Virus record (IMG/VR): IMGVR_UViG_3300018049_003153
Span: 1-35,411 of that record
Origin: a virus
DNA: 35,411 nucleotides
Strand: one strand, 5' to 3'
The notes beneath the pieces were generated by a model that was given only the letters and a program-made list of their open reading frames with translations, was not told where the DNA came from and made no database searches. Positions 1 through 8,714 of this stretch are shown in pieces (the first letter of the stretch is position 1; each line of letters begins with the position of its first letter). Position numbers and translations under genes: made by a program.

Positions 1-1947
1 GTTGTTGAAAAAGAAATTAACACAGATACAAGTTTGCGTTTGCCTGGCAGAGGCGCAACAAACTTTGGAGAAGCAGTATTAACAAACTTTTTACATTTGC
101 TTGAAAACTTTGCTGACAACAATCCGCCTAGTAATCCCGTTGAAGGACAACTTTGGTATGATAATACTTCTCAAAACGATACATTAAAAGTTTATGATGG
201 TACTAATTGGGTTAGTGCAGGTGGATTAAAGAAAGGCACTGATGAGCCCGATATATCCAACAGTGTATTAGGAGATTTGTGGGTAAACACCAGTACACAG
301 CAACTCTACTTGTACAGCGGCAGCGGTTGGATTTTGGTAGGACCGGAAATTGCCAGCGGAACAAACACAGGTGCAAAAGCAGTTACAATAACAGATACCG
401 ACAATGTAGATAGACAAGCAATAATCAATTATGTTGATGATGTTGCAGTTAGTATTATAGTTGGTACAACATTTACACCTAAAATATTAATTCCTGGATT
501 TGGACAGTTATCACCAGGCGTTAATATAAGTTCTAGTATTGATAGTACTGTTGCAAGATTTAAAGGCATAGCAGACAAAGCTGAACAACTACTTGTAAAT
601 GGTAATCCTGTTGATGGCAATAAATTTGTTAGGAATGACGAAGCAACAATTACAACATTTCCTTTTACAGTAAGAACAAACGAAGGTATAGAAATTGGCA
701 ATACAAGAACTTTGGCATTTGAAGTAGAAGGAACTAATGCAGTTATTAGCCAAAATCAAAGCACTGGATTTTTTGATTTAAGAACAAATAATAATGGTAG
801 CACCATTACACCTATACGAATAAAAAATAACGGAAATGTTGGTATACTTACAGCTGATCCTGTTGAAGCATTAGACGTTACCGGTAATATTATAAACACA
901 GGAGATATTACAACAGCAGGAGATTTAACTGTTGCAGGGATATCTAGTTTTAGTGATAACATTACAGTTACTGGTAGTGCAAATATAAGCGGCGCACTTA
1001 CAACTGATAATATTTTTCCTGAAGAAGCTGGAATAACAAATATCGGAACAAATGCAAATAGATTTAATAATATTTTTGCAAATAAATTTACAGGAAGTTT
1101 AGTTGGCGATGTTACTGGTAATGTCACAGGTAGTTCAGGTAGTACAAATAAACTTACAAGTGCAACTACATTTAGTATGACAGGTGAAGTAAGTTCAACT
1201 AATAGCGTTGCATTTGACGGACAAACAGGCGGCTTGACCAAACAATTTACCACTCAAATTAACCAAACCTTTATTGCAGATAAAACAGCAGTAACTACAC
1301 CTGATTCTGCAGACGAAATTGTAATAAACAGACCTGGCACAGGTTTACGTAAAATTACACAATCTAATCTTGTAAGCACTATTCCTGTTATACCAATTGG
1401 TACATTAGTTCCATATGCAGGACTTACTGCCCCAACTGGATGGTTCTTGTGTGATGGATCAGAAAAAAGTTTATTAACATATGTTTTATTAGCAAATACT
1501 CTAGGTTATGATCCTGCTGATAACAACACATGGTATTGGGGAACATCTAGCAATCCTGCAACATTCTTTAACATTCCGGATCTTAGGGGTAGAATGCCAA
1601 CTGGTATATCTTCGAGTTTAACTGGACCAAACAGATTAGTTAGTGATCCGGCACTTGGCCAAATGGGCGGAATCGGCGGCGAAGAAAGTGTTGTTTTAGA
1701 TATAAACAATATACCAGATCACACGCATAACCTAGAAAGTGATGCAGGAGACACTTATTATGCAGTCAGTAAAGTTGACAACAGTGGCGAAACAGATGTG
1801 GATTTATATACACAAGAGGTTTCATCAAATGCTGCTAGTGGTATCACTACAACAGGAGGCGTAGATAATCCAACATTAGCTTCTAGTGTAGACATTACTC
1901 CGCCCTATGTTGCAATTAATTATATAATTTATCATGGAGTACTGTAA
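1..1947 (+). CDS. Tail fibre-like protein with C-terminal phage tail collar domain (5' partial)
   Basis: The reading frame is open from base 1, so the gene begins upstream of the window; the in-frame TTG at 34 is not a credible start. The first residues align with about residue 17 onward of the next gene, so roughly 20-25 codons are missing. The N-terminal part carries the module shared with the next two genes (NFGE...LLENFA, then GQLWYD and LKVYDGT). The middle is a Gly/Thr/Asn-rich beta-type fibre with GNVGIL and VTGN repeats. From about base 1396 to the end there is a tail collar/short-tail-fibre domain: GTLVPYAG, PTGWFLCDG, FNIPDLRGR, then IPDHTHN, whose HxH recalls the metal-binding histidines of T4 gp12. 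It is probably a virion adhesin at the baseplate. Its stop overlaps the next ATG by one base (TAATG). Confidence 0.85.
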   Translation, partial: VVEKEINTDTSLRLPGRGATNFGEAVLTNFLHLLENFADNNPPSNPVEGQLWYDNTSQNDTLKVYDGTNWVSAGGLKKGTDEPDISNSVLGDLWVNTSTQQLYLYSGSGWILVGPEIASGTNTGAKAVTITDTDNVDRQAIINYVDDVAVSIIVGTTFTPKILIPGFGQLSPGVNISSSIDSTVARFKGIADKAEQLLVNGNPVDGNKFVRNDEATITTFPFTVRTNEGIEIGNTRTLAFEVEGTNAVISQNQSTGFFDLRTNNNGSTITPIRIKNNGNVGILTADPVEALDVTGNIINTGDITTAGDLTVAGISSFSDNITVTGSANISGALTTDNIFPEEAGITNIGTNANRFNNIFANKFTGSLVGDVTGNVTGSSGSTNKLTSATTFSMTGEVSSTNSVAFDGQTGGLTKQFTTQINQTFIADKTAVTTPDSADEIVINRPGTGLRKITQSNLVSTIPVIPIGTLVPYAGLTAPTGWFLCDGSEKSLLTYVLLANTLGYDPADNNTWYWGTSSNPATFFNIPDLRGRMPTGISSSLTGPNRLVSDPALGQMGGIGGEESVVLDINNIPDHTHNLESDAGDTYYAVSKVDNSGETDVDLYTQEVSSNAASGITTTGGVDNPTLASSVDITPPYVAINYIIYHGVL

Positions 1948-3779
1948 TGGCATATCAATTAAACAAAACTGACGGATCTTTACTTACAGAAATAATTGAC
2001 GGTAAAATAGACGAAAACAGTACTAACTTAATTTTTATAGGTAGAAACTATAAAGGCTTTGGAGAATTTATAAATGAAAACTTTATAAAACTTTTAGAAA
2101 CTTTTGCTAATACTGCACCACCTAGTAAACCAATTAAAGGTCAGTTATGGTTTGATACTAGTGAAAATAGATTAAAAGTTTATGACGGCACTACATTTAG
2201 AAGCACAGATAATAGTACATATACTTCACCTCAACCAACGAGTTTAGTCGAAGGTGATATTTGGATTGATAGCGAAAACCAACAAATGTATTTTGCTACA
2301 GGTGAAGGAATTCAACTTGTAGGACCAAATTATACATCTAGCCAGTTGAAGTCAGGTCAGTTTATCGAAACTATACGAGATACAACAGGTACTAACCAAA
2401 CAATAACACAAGAATATATAAATGGAAGTTTGGTTTTGATTCACAGTAAAACTGCATTTACACCAGCTATTCCAATTAATGGATTTACCAGTATAAAAGT
2501 AGGTACAAATGTAAGTTCTCTGTTTAACTTCCAGTTTTATGGTACAGCATCAAACAGTTTAAAACTTACAGATAGCACAGGTACAGAATATACTCAAAAT
2601 GACTTTTTAACAACACAGTCGGGTCAAGGACAAAACACTACCAGCGCAGAAATTAATTTTTATAATAATAATGGTATTGTTATTGGACAAAGTCCACTTG
2701 TAAGGATTGCAACTGGATCTGATATTTTATTTAAAGCTGAAACAGAAGATACTGATATTAAAATTCAAGTTCAGCATGATACAGATTCTGATAATCAACC
2801 TGATGTGTTAGATGCTATTCATATAGATACAATTAATCAAAGAGTAGGTATTTTTAAAACAGATCCTGAATTCAATTTGGACGTTACAGGTGACGCAAGA
2901 ATTACAGGCAATTTACGTGTAGAAGGTGATACTACAAGTTTAGATGTAAGTAACTTACGTGTTGAAGATAAATTAATCGAGCTTGCTATTACAAGTGATA
3001 GTACATTATTAGAAGAAGCCGATGTAGATGGATCCGGAATAGCAATCAGAGTATCAGGTGATGACAAATATTGGACTTGGGAATTAGCTAATGATGCATG
3101 GACAAGTAGCACAAATATTGATATTCCTAAAGATTATGCTTATAAAATAAATGGTGTAAATGTATTAACGGCTACAAGTTTAGCTTCTAGTGTAGTAAAT
3201 GCACCTGGTTTAACAAATATAGGTGTACTTGGAGATTTAACAGTTGATAATATTGATATAGATGGCAACAGAATAACAAGTAGAATTAGCGGATTACAAT
3301 TAGATAGTGTTAACACAATTAGTTTGGTAACACAACAAAAAATTGCCAATGTTGCAGAACCCACTACGTCAACTGATGTTGCTACCAAGGGTTATGTAGA
3401 TACAAAATCAAATGCACAGCCACTTTACTTCAGTTTAGTAATAGATGGTATGGGTACAGGTGTTACATTACAAGCTAATGTTGGCACTGTGTTAAATGAA
3501 TTAGCGCCAGCAGCTGGATTAGCAGTTGGAACAATAGCTAAAGTTTATTGTGTTGCAAGTTCTTCAAGTACAGATCCAATTGATGTAAACACAGCAATCA
3601 GTAAAACATTTACAAACGTTGACAGTAACGGTGTACAAAACCAATCAGTAGTTGAAGACTTTAGTATTGCTGATGTATCAACAACTATTACCACAAATTA
3701 TACAAGAACAATTATGTCTTATAGTGTAAACGGTAGTAATGTTTGGACATATAGCTCAACAGTAACTTCGGCGGTATAA
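1947..3779 (+). CDS. Tail fibre-like structural protein
   Basis: This 610-residue protein has the same N-terminal module as its neighbours: DGKIDENSTNLIFIGRNY, then NFIKLLETFAN, GQLWFDTS and LKVYDGT. The central region resembles fibre-shaft segments common in marine T4-like phages, with LDVTGDARITGNLRVEGDTT around residues 310-330 and a KYWTWE strand near residue 375. It ends in a Thr/Ser-rich tail and lacks the collar domain of the upstream gene. The ATG is formed inside the preceding stop (TAATG), implying coupled translation. The likely role is a virion fibre or baseplate wedge-associated protein; the exact homologue is not identified. Confidence 0.8.
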   Translation: MAYQLNKTDGSLLTEIIDGKIDENSTNLIFIGRNYKGFGEFINENFIKLLETFANTAPPSKPIKGQLWFDTSENRLKVYDGTTFRSTDNSTYTSPQPTSLVEGDIWIDSENQQMYFATGEGIQLVGPNYTSSQLKSGQFIETIRDTTGTNQTITQEYINGSLVLIHSKTAFTPAIPINGFTSIKVGTNVSSLFNFQFYGTASNSLKLTDSTGTEYTQNDFLTTQSGQGQNTTSAEINFYNNNGIVIGQSPLVRIATGSDILFKAETEDTDIKIQVQHDTDSDNQPDVLDAIHIDTINQRVGIFKTDPEFNLDVTGDARITGNLRVEGDTTSLDVSNLRVEDKLIELAITSDSTLLEEADVDGSGIAIRVSGDDKYWTWELANDAWTSSTNIDIPKDYAYKINGVNVLTATSLASSVVNAPGLTNIGVLGDLTVDNIDIDGNRITSRISGLQLDSVNTISLVTQQKIANVAEPTTSTDVATKGYVDTKSNAQPLYFSLVIDGMGTGVTLQANVGTVLNELAPAAGLAVGTIAKVYCVASSSSTDPIDVNTAISKTFTNVDSNGVQNQSVVEDFSIADVSTTITTNYTRTIMSYSVNGSNVWTYSSTVTSAV

Positions 3780-3780
3780 G

Positions 3781-3788
3781 CATAAATA
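3781..3788 (+). promoter_or_regulatory. T4-type late promoter box (CATAAATA)
   Basis: CATAAATA fits the NATAAATA late box of T4-like phages. It lies in the only gap between the first tail genes, 26 bases before the ATG at 3815. A GAGGA ribosome-binding site at 3800-3804 falls between box and start, as expected. Confidence 0.55.
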
Positions 3789-3814
3789 TAGTGTAGAATG
3801 AGGAAAATCGTCAA

Positions 3815-5329
3815 ATGGCATACATAATTAACAAATTTAACGGTACACAACTTTTAACAGTTGAAGACGGTACAGTTGATAATACAACAGATCTAAAATT
3901 TGTAGGAAAAAACTACAGTGGATATGGTGAAATACAAAACGAAAATTATTTGTTTTTACTAGAAAATTTTGCAGGAACAGCTTCGCCTACTAAGGCAATC
4001 AGTGGTCAGATTTGGTTTGATGCATCTTTGAATAAATTAAAATTTTATACAGGATCTCAATGGAAAAACACTGGAGGTTCTGAAGTAAGCAGTAGTGCTC
4101 CAACAGGTTTGACTGTAGGTGATTTTTGGTTTAATAATGCCACAAACCAATTATATGCTAGAACTTCACAAGACGATTTTGTACTAGTAGGTCCACAAGC
4201 AGCAGGTGACGGACAAACACAAATGCGCAGTATTGATGTTGTTGATACTGGTAACACTAGTAAAGCTATTATAGCAGCATTGGTAAATGACAATGTGCAA
4301 TTTGTTATAAGTGATGAAGAATTTACACTCAAATCTACACAAGATTCTAATGTTCCTGTCGGAGTAAACAGTACTAATTTTCCAAAGATCAAAAAAGGTT
4401 TAACATTAATTAATACTGATTCTATTGGTGTTACTACAAATGCAGGACAAACAAACGAACCTGTGCTTTGGGCAACAGCTAGTGATGCACTTAGATTAGG
4501 CGGCATTCCTGCTGCTGATTATATTACTGTAAATGAAACAGATTTTACTAACCTAGTAACTTTTGACGATATTGGTTTTAGAGTAGGTGATAGTAATGAT
4601 TTAGCAGTAAAAGTTGTTGACGGAAATGTTGGACAAATTGAAAATACAGTTGGCGAAGAAGTACGTTTAGGTGCAAAATTAAATACAGATACAAACGCTA
4701 AAGTAATTGCAAAAGTAATTCATAACAATGAAAGAAAAGGTATTTTACCAGGATTAACAGAAGCTTACAACTTGGGCATTGAAACCGAAAAGTGGAATAA
4801 TGTTTGGGCAAATAATTTCAGAGGTATTGCAGACAAAGCAGATACAGTAAAATTAGGTAGTAGTTATGTAAGTGCTACCGCAGCTAGTTCAGCAGACACA
4901 GTAGTAGCTAGAGATGCTGATCAAAAAATTTACGCAGTAGAATTTGTAGGTGTAGCAAGCAGAGCTAGATATGCTGACTTAGCAGAAAAGTACACAACCG
5001 GCGAAACAGAATTACCAGCAGGTACAGCAGTAGCAGTTGGCGCAGACGATTGTTGTGAAGTAGTACCGGCTAAAGCAAGTGATATTTGCATTGGTGTTGT
5101 AAGCACAGATCCAGCGTATATGATGAATAGCGAAGCAGAAGGTCAGTACATTGGTTTAAAAGGTCGTGTGCCTGTTCGTGTAAAAGGTGCTGTTAAAAAA
5201 GGACAAGCAGTATACGCTTGGGAAGACGGAGTATGTGGTACTATACAAACAACTGGTTTAGTTGGGGTTGCATTAGAGTCAAATGATAGCGAAGAAGAAA
5301 AACTTGTAGAATGTGTTTTAAAAACATAA
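3815..5329 (+). CDS. Tail fibre-like structural protein with YADLAEKY C-terminal domain
   Basis: This 504-residue protein opens with the third copy of the shared N-terminal module (DGTVDNTTDLKFVGKNY, then LFLLENFA, GQIWFDAS, LKFYTG). Its C-terminal 130 residues differ from the other copies. RARYADLAEKY is followed by PAGTAVAVG, a Cys-containing strand (DDCCEVVPAKASDICIGVVS) and GLKGRVPVRVKG. This layout resembles the C-terminal peptidase-G2/intramolecular-chaperone-like domains at the ends of phage fibres, although I cannot see a confirmed catalytic pair. A GAGGA site precedes the ATG, and a late promoter box is upstream. It is probably a virion fibre. Confidence 0.8.
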   Translation: MAYIINKFNGTQLLTVEDGTVDNTTDLKFVGKNYSGYGEIQNENYLFLLENFAGTASPTKAISGQIWFDASLNKLKFYTGSQWKNTGGSEVSSSAPTGLTVGDFWFNNATNQLYARTSQDDFVLVGPQAAGDGQTQMRSIDVVDTGNTSKAIIAALVNDNVQFVISDEEFTLKSTQDSNVPVGVNSTNFPKIKKGLTLINTDSIGVTTNAGQTNEPVLWATASDALRLGGIPAADYITVNETDFTNLVTFDDIGFRVGDSNDLAVKVVDGNVGQIENTVGEEVRLGAKLNTDTNAKVIAKVIHNNERKGILPGLTEAYNLGIETEKWNNVWANNFRGIADKADTVKLGSSYVSATAASSADTVVARDADQKIYAVEFVGVASRARYADLAEKYTTGETELPAGTAVAVGADDCCEVVPAKASDICIGVVSTDPAYMMNSEAEGQYIGLKGRVPVRVKGAVKKGQAVYAWEDGVCGTIQTTGLVGVALESNDSEEEKLVECVLKT

Positions 5330-5349
5330 GTATATAAAAGGACTCTAAA

Positions 5350-6252
5350 ATGGTTAACCAAATTATTTCAGCATATAGATATAATGTTTTATTTGAAGCA
5401 ATTGAAAATATATTAGGTATTCCAAGTGGAGAAGGCATTGGCTATAATCAAAATGTTGAAAGTGAACGGCTTCCTAAAACTCGTATAGTTTATGCAGAAG
5501 ACATGAATAAACTATATAATGATTATGTAGCTGTGTATGCACATCAAAATGGAACTATACCTGCAACAATTAGCACTGTATCAGATGAAAATGAGATAAC
5601 AGAGTCTTTGTATTCTGCTTATGAAACACTTTATCCTCTATTGTTTACAAATAGATTTGATGCAGATGCATCGCAAATGGATTTAGGTGTTTCTGCAGGT
5701 ATTGATAGTATTAGAACAAGCACATGGGGCGGCACAGGAACACCACAAAGTATCACACACGAATGGAGTGCTACATTTAGCAGTGGTAATAACCTAAATG
5801 GTTTTTTCAATGCAGGCGGCAGTTTTGAAATGTCTTTTTCAATGGGTTCGACTGGTAGTGATGATAAATCACAAGGCTGGGAAACTATGTTAAACAACAT
5901 AGGAAATGTTACAATTGATTATACAGGCACTACTGTTAGCGGTTCTGGTAGCCCAGCAAGCAACACTGGTATATACGATTTAACAACTTCTTACGTAAAA
6001 ATCTTTGAAAAACTAGGAACAGGAATTTATACTAATAACGATTTAGAAATATATGCCAGAAAAGACGGCAATGTAATTTATTTCAAAACTGTACTTGCTG
6101 ACGAAAGCATTGGATCAGATCCAGGCGGAGTAGGGCCTATTGACGAAGTTGTTACTGGTAGAATTACTAGTTTTGTAAGACAAAACAGACCAGTTGGTAG
6201 TTATGTAGAACTGCCTTCTCCATCATATCAAAATATCACTGTTTTCCAATAA
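5350..6252 (+). CDS. Putative tail/baseplate structural protein
   Basis: This 300-residue protein is a paralogue of the one at 7248-8303. Both begin with a short helical N-terminus (FEAIENILGI here, NNIKSILENNFGI there). Both contain a YxHQNG segment (YAHQNGTIP / YHHQNGAVK) and a central block with GFFNAGGSFEMSFSM...W.TMLNNIGNV, matched by HFFMTGGEVRMSVDM...W.TMMSNMGTV. Both also have a PIDE.VTG segment near the C-terminus. This architecture is typical of phage virion proteins of the tail or baseplate, but the exact role is unknown. An AAAAGGA site precedes the ATG. The 3' end overlaps the convergent minus-strand radical SAM gene by 30 bases. Confidence 0.7.
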   Translation: MVNQIISAYRYNVLFEAIENILGIPSGEGIGYNQNVESERLPKTRIVYAEDMNKLYNDYVAVYAHQNGTIPATISTVSDENEITESLYSAYETLYPLLFTNRFDADASQMDLGVSAGIDSIRTSTWGGTGTPQSITHEWSATFSSGNNLNGFFNAGGSFEMSFSMGSTGSDDKSQGWETMLNNIGNVTIDYTGTTVSGSGSPASNTGIYDLTTSYVKIFEKLGTGIYTNNDLEIYARKDGNVIYFKTVLADESIGSDPGGVGPIDEVVTGRITSFVRQNRPVGSYVELPSPSYQNITVFQ

Positions 6253-7182
6253 TTTGCCTTTGTAATCTTTTATCTTTTTAGTTGTTAAATCTGTTAAACA
6301 ACTGCAAAATTCATATTGGCATTTAACTGGAACATAAGGTATGTTAAAATTCATGTCGTGTATATTTCCTAAAATAAAATTAGGAAAACATTGACTACCT
6401 ATAGTAACATTGCCCTGTCTTGTTATGTTTAATGTATCTATACCAATCCAACAAGCCCAACCTTTAAATTTATTTTTCTTTTCCAGTAAAAGTTTTTGTA
6501 AGTCTATAATATTATTGTTTTCGTCTACCATTGTAACGCCATAGTTGTCTTTTTTGATACCTGGCAATTTTATTAATGATTGCATCTGTTTTATTTGTTT
6601 AGATGTATAAGGCATAGATTCTGCTTTGTCTAAACTTACACGTAAAGGTTTGTAATCTAATCTTATGTGTTTGTTCAAGTTTTTTAAACAGTAATCATAT
6701 TGTTGTAGTGCTAAATCAAAATTTTCAATATCCATACATATTTGAAAATGTATATCAAAACTTCCAGCACATGCATTAAATTTGTCTACTAAATCTACAA
6801 TATTAACCTGAGCAACATGAACACTTACAACTACACTATCTATATTGTTTTGATTTTTTTGCCACCAACGTTTTGTTTTATTACCGTTTGTTAGCAACTG
6901 TACTTTGTTTTTTGGACTGATGCTTTTTACATAGGAAAAAAACTCAGGAATTTCTCGCCATATAGTTGGCTCACCACCAAATAAATTATACACAGCAAAT
7001 TTATCTGTATAAGTTGCTGCTATTTTATCAACTAAAAGTTTTGCATTTTCTAATGTAGGAAAATTGTATTTTCCGTCGTGTGCTGCTGGTTCACAATAAT
7101 GGCATGCGTAATTACATCTACTACTCATATCCCAATCAATGTAAACAAAATCTCTAGATTGTGCGTAATCAAATTGATCCAT
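6223..7182 (-). CDS. Radical SAM protein with C-terminal SPASM-like cysteines
   Basis: This 319-residue protein starts at the ATG at 7182; the frame continues upstream, but that region is the divergent promoter area. The radical SAM cluster motif is CNYACHYC (Cys23, 27, 30), followed by GGEPT (69-73) as the SAM-contacting segment. A C-terminal auxiliary-cluster region has Cys244, Gly257, Cys265, Cys288, Cys293 and Cys295, reminiscent of SPASM. It therefore probably performs SAM-dependent radical chemistry; the substrate is unknown. It is a single gene in opposite orientation to, and inserted between, two paralogous tail genes, and it overlaps the upstream one tail-to-tail. An AAATACTGC sequence lies immediately before the ATG and no Shine-Dalgarno is visible. 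Confidence 0.85.
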   Translation of the reverse strand: MDQFDYAQSRDFVYIDWDMSSRCNYACHYCEPAAHDGKYNFPTLENAKLLVDKIAATYTDKFAVYNLFGGEPTIWREIPEFFSYVKSISPKNKVQLLTNGNKTKRWWQKNQNNIDSVVVSVHVAQVNIVDLVDKFNACAGSFDIHFQICMDIENFDLALQQYDYCLKNLNKHIRLDYKPLRVSLDKAESMPYTSKQIKQMQSLIKLPGIKKDNYGVTMVDENNNIIDLQKLLLEKKNKFKGWACWIGIDTLNITRQGNVTIGSQCFPNFILGNIHDMNFNIPYVPVKCQYEFCSCLTDLTTKKIKDYKGKLLENSDILI

Positions 7183-7186
7183 GCAG

Positions 7187-7192
7187 TATTTA
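7187..7192 (-). promoter_or_regulatory. Possible late-type box (TAAATA) before minus-strand radical SAM gene
   Basis: On the minus strand GTTAAATACTGC directly precedes the ATG at 7182, leaving four bases between the box and the start codon. The same TAAATACTGC string occurs at 31922-31931 on the plus strand. If used as a T4-type late promoter, the transcript would be nearly leaderless. The assignment is tentative because the box is incomplete. Confidence 0.35.
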
Positions 7193-7197
7193 ACCGG

Positions 7198-7227
7198 TTG
7201 ACAAAAACTAGGTAAATAAAGTATACT
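7198..7227 (+). promoter_or_regulatory. Sigma70-like promoter TTGACA-18-TATACT
   Basis: TTGACA at 7198-7203 and TATACT at 7222-7227 are separated by 18 bases. The gene start at 7248 follows, with a GGAG site at 7239-7242. The promoter sits in the 65-base divergent gap between the minus-strand radical SAM gene and the tail gene. Confidence 0.65.
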
Positions 7228-7238
7228 ATTAAGAAACT

Positions 7239-7242
7239 GGAG
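7239..7242 (+). promoter_or_regulatory. Ribosome-binding site GGAG that fixes the start at 7248
   Basis: GGAG lies five bases before ATG 7248. A GTG at 7242 overlaps this site and so is unlikely to be the start. Confidence 0.6.
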
Positions 7243-7247
7243 TGTAC

Positions 7248-8303
7248 ATGAGCGGTCAAGGTACAGCAATATTAGCTACTGACTTTAACAATATAAAAAG
7301 TATTTTAGAAAATAATTTTGGTATAGGTAATTATGGATTTAGCACCGGAACTGGTGCTAATGATATTCCTAATGATGTTGTAGGCGGTAGTGACCCAGCT
7401 ACAAGTGATACTGTTTTGTCTGCTGATGTTGAAAGACTGTATAGCGTAGGACAACTAATACACTATCATCAAAATGGTGCAGTTAAAAGTTTATCAAGTG
7501 CCACGGGTTATGCAGATTTGCAAGTTGGAGAATTAATAGAATTTGCAGATTGGGGAGATGCTGCTAGTGTACAAGGGTTATATGATCTTGCAAATTCTTG
7601 TGCTGCATTTAATAGGTATACTACAGAATTTAGCGGCGACTTTAGTGTTGCAAATAATAGATCGCTTCGTTTTTTGTCTGACTGGCAATCATTAAACATA
7701 ATCTACATACATACATGGAACAGTGCAAACGAAATGACACACTTTTTCATGACCGGTGGAGAAGTTCGTATGAGTGTAGATATGATTAATATAGGCACAG
7801 CGGGCGATGCTAGTTACGATAAAAACCTTAATTGGCAAACTATGATGAGTAATATGGGTACAGTCAGGTTATTCTTGCGTCCTAATAGTGCCGGAACTGG
7901 CTACGAATGGGTTACTGAAAGTTTAAGCGGCGGTGGCACAGGAAGCATAATAGCTGATACTAACAATGCTGGACCTGCTAACAGTGGCAATGCGTATCTA
8001 GCTTATCAAAGAAACGGAGCCGGCTCAATTTATAATGACAATGAAATACGTATTACTGCAACCATATCTGCATCATCAGTGCGTTTAGAGCTTGATCTAA
8101 TTGATGGAGATACAGGTACAGGTAATCCAGCAGATGGTCCATCTAGCACACCTATTGATGAACCTGTAACTGGAGATGTAAGAGCAAATAGTCAAATATC
8201 TTATGCAGATAGTACTATTACCTTAAATGATGGTACTGCTGATACAGACTTTACATTACTTGGACCTCAACCTACAACAACTACAGGTCTTTGGGCAACC
8301 TAA
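7248..8303 (+). CDS. Putative tail/baseplate structural protein, paralogue of 5350-6252
   Basis: This 351-residue protein is related to the gene before the radical SAM insertion. Matching blocks are the N-terminal helix (FNNIKSILENNFGIG), YHHQNG near residue 70, the FFMTGGEVRMSVDM block with NWQTMMSNMGTV in the centre, and PIDEPVTG near the C-terminus. Strand-rich, Gly/Ser/Thr-rich composition supports a virion protein. The start is placed at ATG 7248 because of the GGAG site just upstream; the in-frame GTG two codons earlier is not favoured. It has its own sigma70-like promoter. Two related tail genes split by a foreign-orientation gene suggest an old tandem duplication followed by insertion. 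Confidence 0.7.
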   Translation: MSGQGTAILATDFNNIKSILENNFGIGNYGFSTGTGANDIPNDVVGGSDPATSDTVLSADVERLYSVGQLIHYHQNGAVKSLSSATGYADLQVGELIEFADWGDAASVQGLYDLANSCAAFNRYTTEFSGDFSVANNRSLRFLSDWQSLNIIYIHTWNSANEMTHFFMTGGEVRMSVDMINIGTAGDASYDKNLNWQTMMSNMGTVRLFLRPNSAGTGYEWVTESLSGGGTGSIIADTNNAGPANSGNAYLAYQRNGAGSIYNDNEIRITATISASSVRLELDLIDGDTGTGNPADGPSSTPIDEPVTGDVRANSQISYADSTITLNDGTADTDFTLLGPQPTTTTGLWAT

Positions 8304-8315
8304 ATCATATATCCG

Positions 8316-8344
8316 TTGACAATCACTTAAAAATAATATATACT
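8316..8344 (+). promoter_or_regulatory. Sigma70-like promoter TTGACA-17-TATACT
   Basis: TTGACA at 8316-8321 and TATACT at 8339-8344 have the ideal 17-base spacer. A GGAGG site at 8357-8361 and ATG 8367 follow. This is the best-formed promoter in the window and would drive the accessory operon 8367-13208. Confidence 0.75.
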
Positions 8345-8356
8345 GTAACCACAATT

Positions 8357-8361
8357 GGAGG
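8357..8361 (+). promoter_or_regulatory. Strong ribosome-binding site GGAGG that fixes the start at 8367
   Basis: GGAGG is five bases before ATG 8367. The in-frame TTG at 8355 overlaps the site and is rejected as a start. Confidence 0.65.
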
Positions 8362-8366
8362 TTTCT

Positions 8367-8714
8367 ATGGACGAGCGTCTTGAAAAAGCATTAGACATCA
8401 GTAACTACATGGTTACATTAAACAATCAAACACGTATTTTAAAAGAAAAGTATTACGAAAATCTTGTGTATTATTTCAATGGTGCTACTTTTACTGTTAC
8501 AAGAGAGTTAATTAACTTTATCAAAGGTTTAATAGATAGTGATCAGCAATCTGTAATTATAAGCGATGATAATGATATTCCTATTGAGATTGAAAACTTA
8601 GAAGAATTTCATCAAAATATTTTGAATACATATTTTACAGCATCAAATGAATACTTTGTTGAATACAACAAAATGAAAAGTAATAGAAACGTTGAAGGTA
8701 TTTTAGATATATGA
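8367..8714 (+). CDS. Small conserved-looking protein of unknown function
   Basis: This 115-residue protein is rich in charged residues, with predicted helices at both ends (MDERLEKALDISNYM; EEFHQNILNTYF) around a short strand segment (QQSVIISDDNDIPIEI). No catalytic motif, signal peptide or membrane segment is visible. The opening resembles small proteins I recall from cyanophage genomes, without known function. It is first in an operon with a strong promoter and ribosome-binding site. Its stop overlaps the next start (ATGA), so it is translationally coupled to a glycosyltransferase-like gene. Confidence 0.75.
   Translation: MDERLEKALDISNYMVTLNNQTRILKEKYYENLVYYFNGATFTVTRELINFIKGLIDSDQQSVIISDDNDIPIEIENLEEFHQNILNTYFTASNEYFVEYNKMKSNRNVEGILDI

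Noticed and set aside
34-36. TTG at base 34 as the start of the first gene
   Set aside because: The frame is open to base 1 and aligns with internal sequence of paralogues, so the gene is cut by the window edge.
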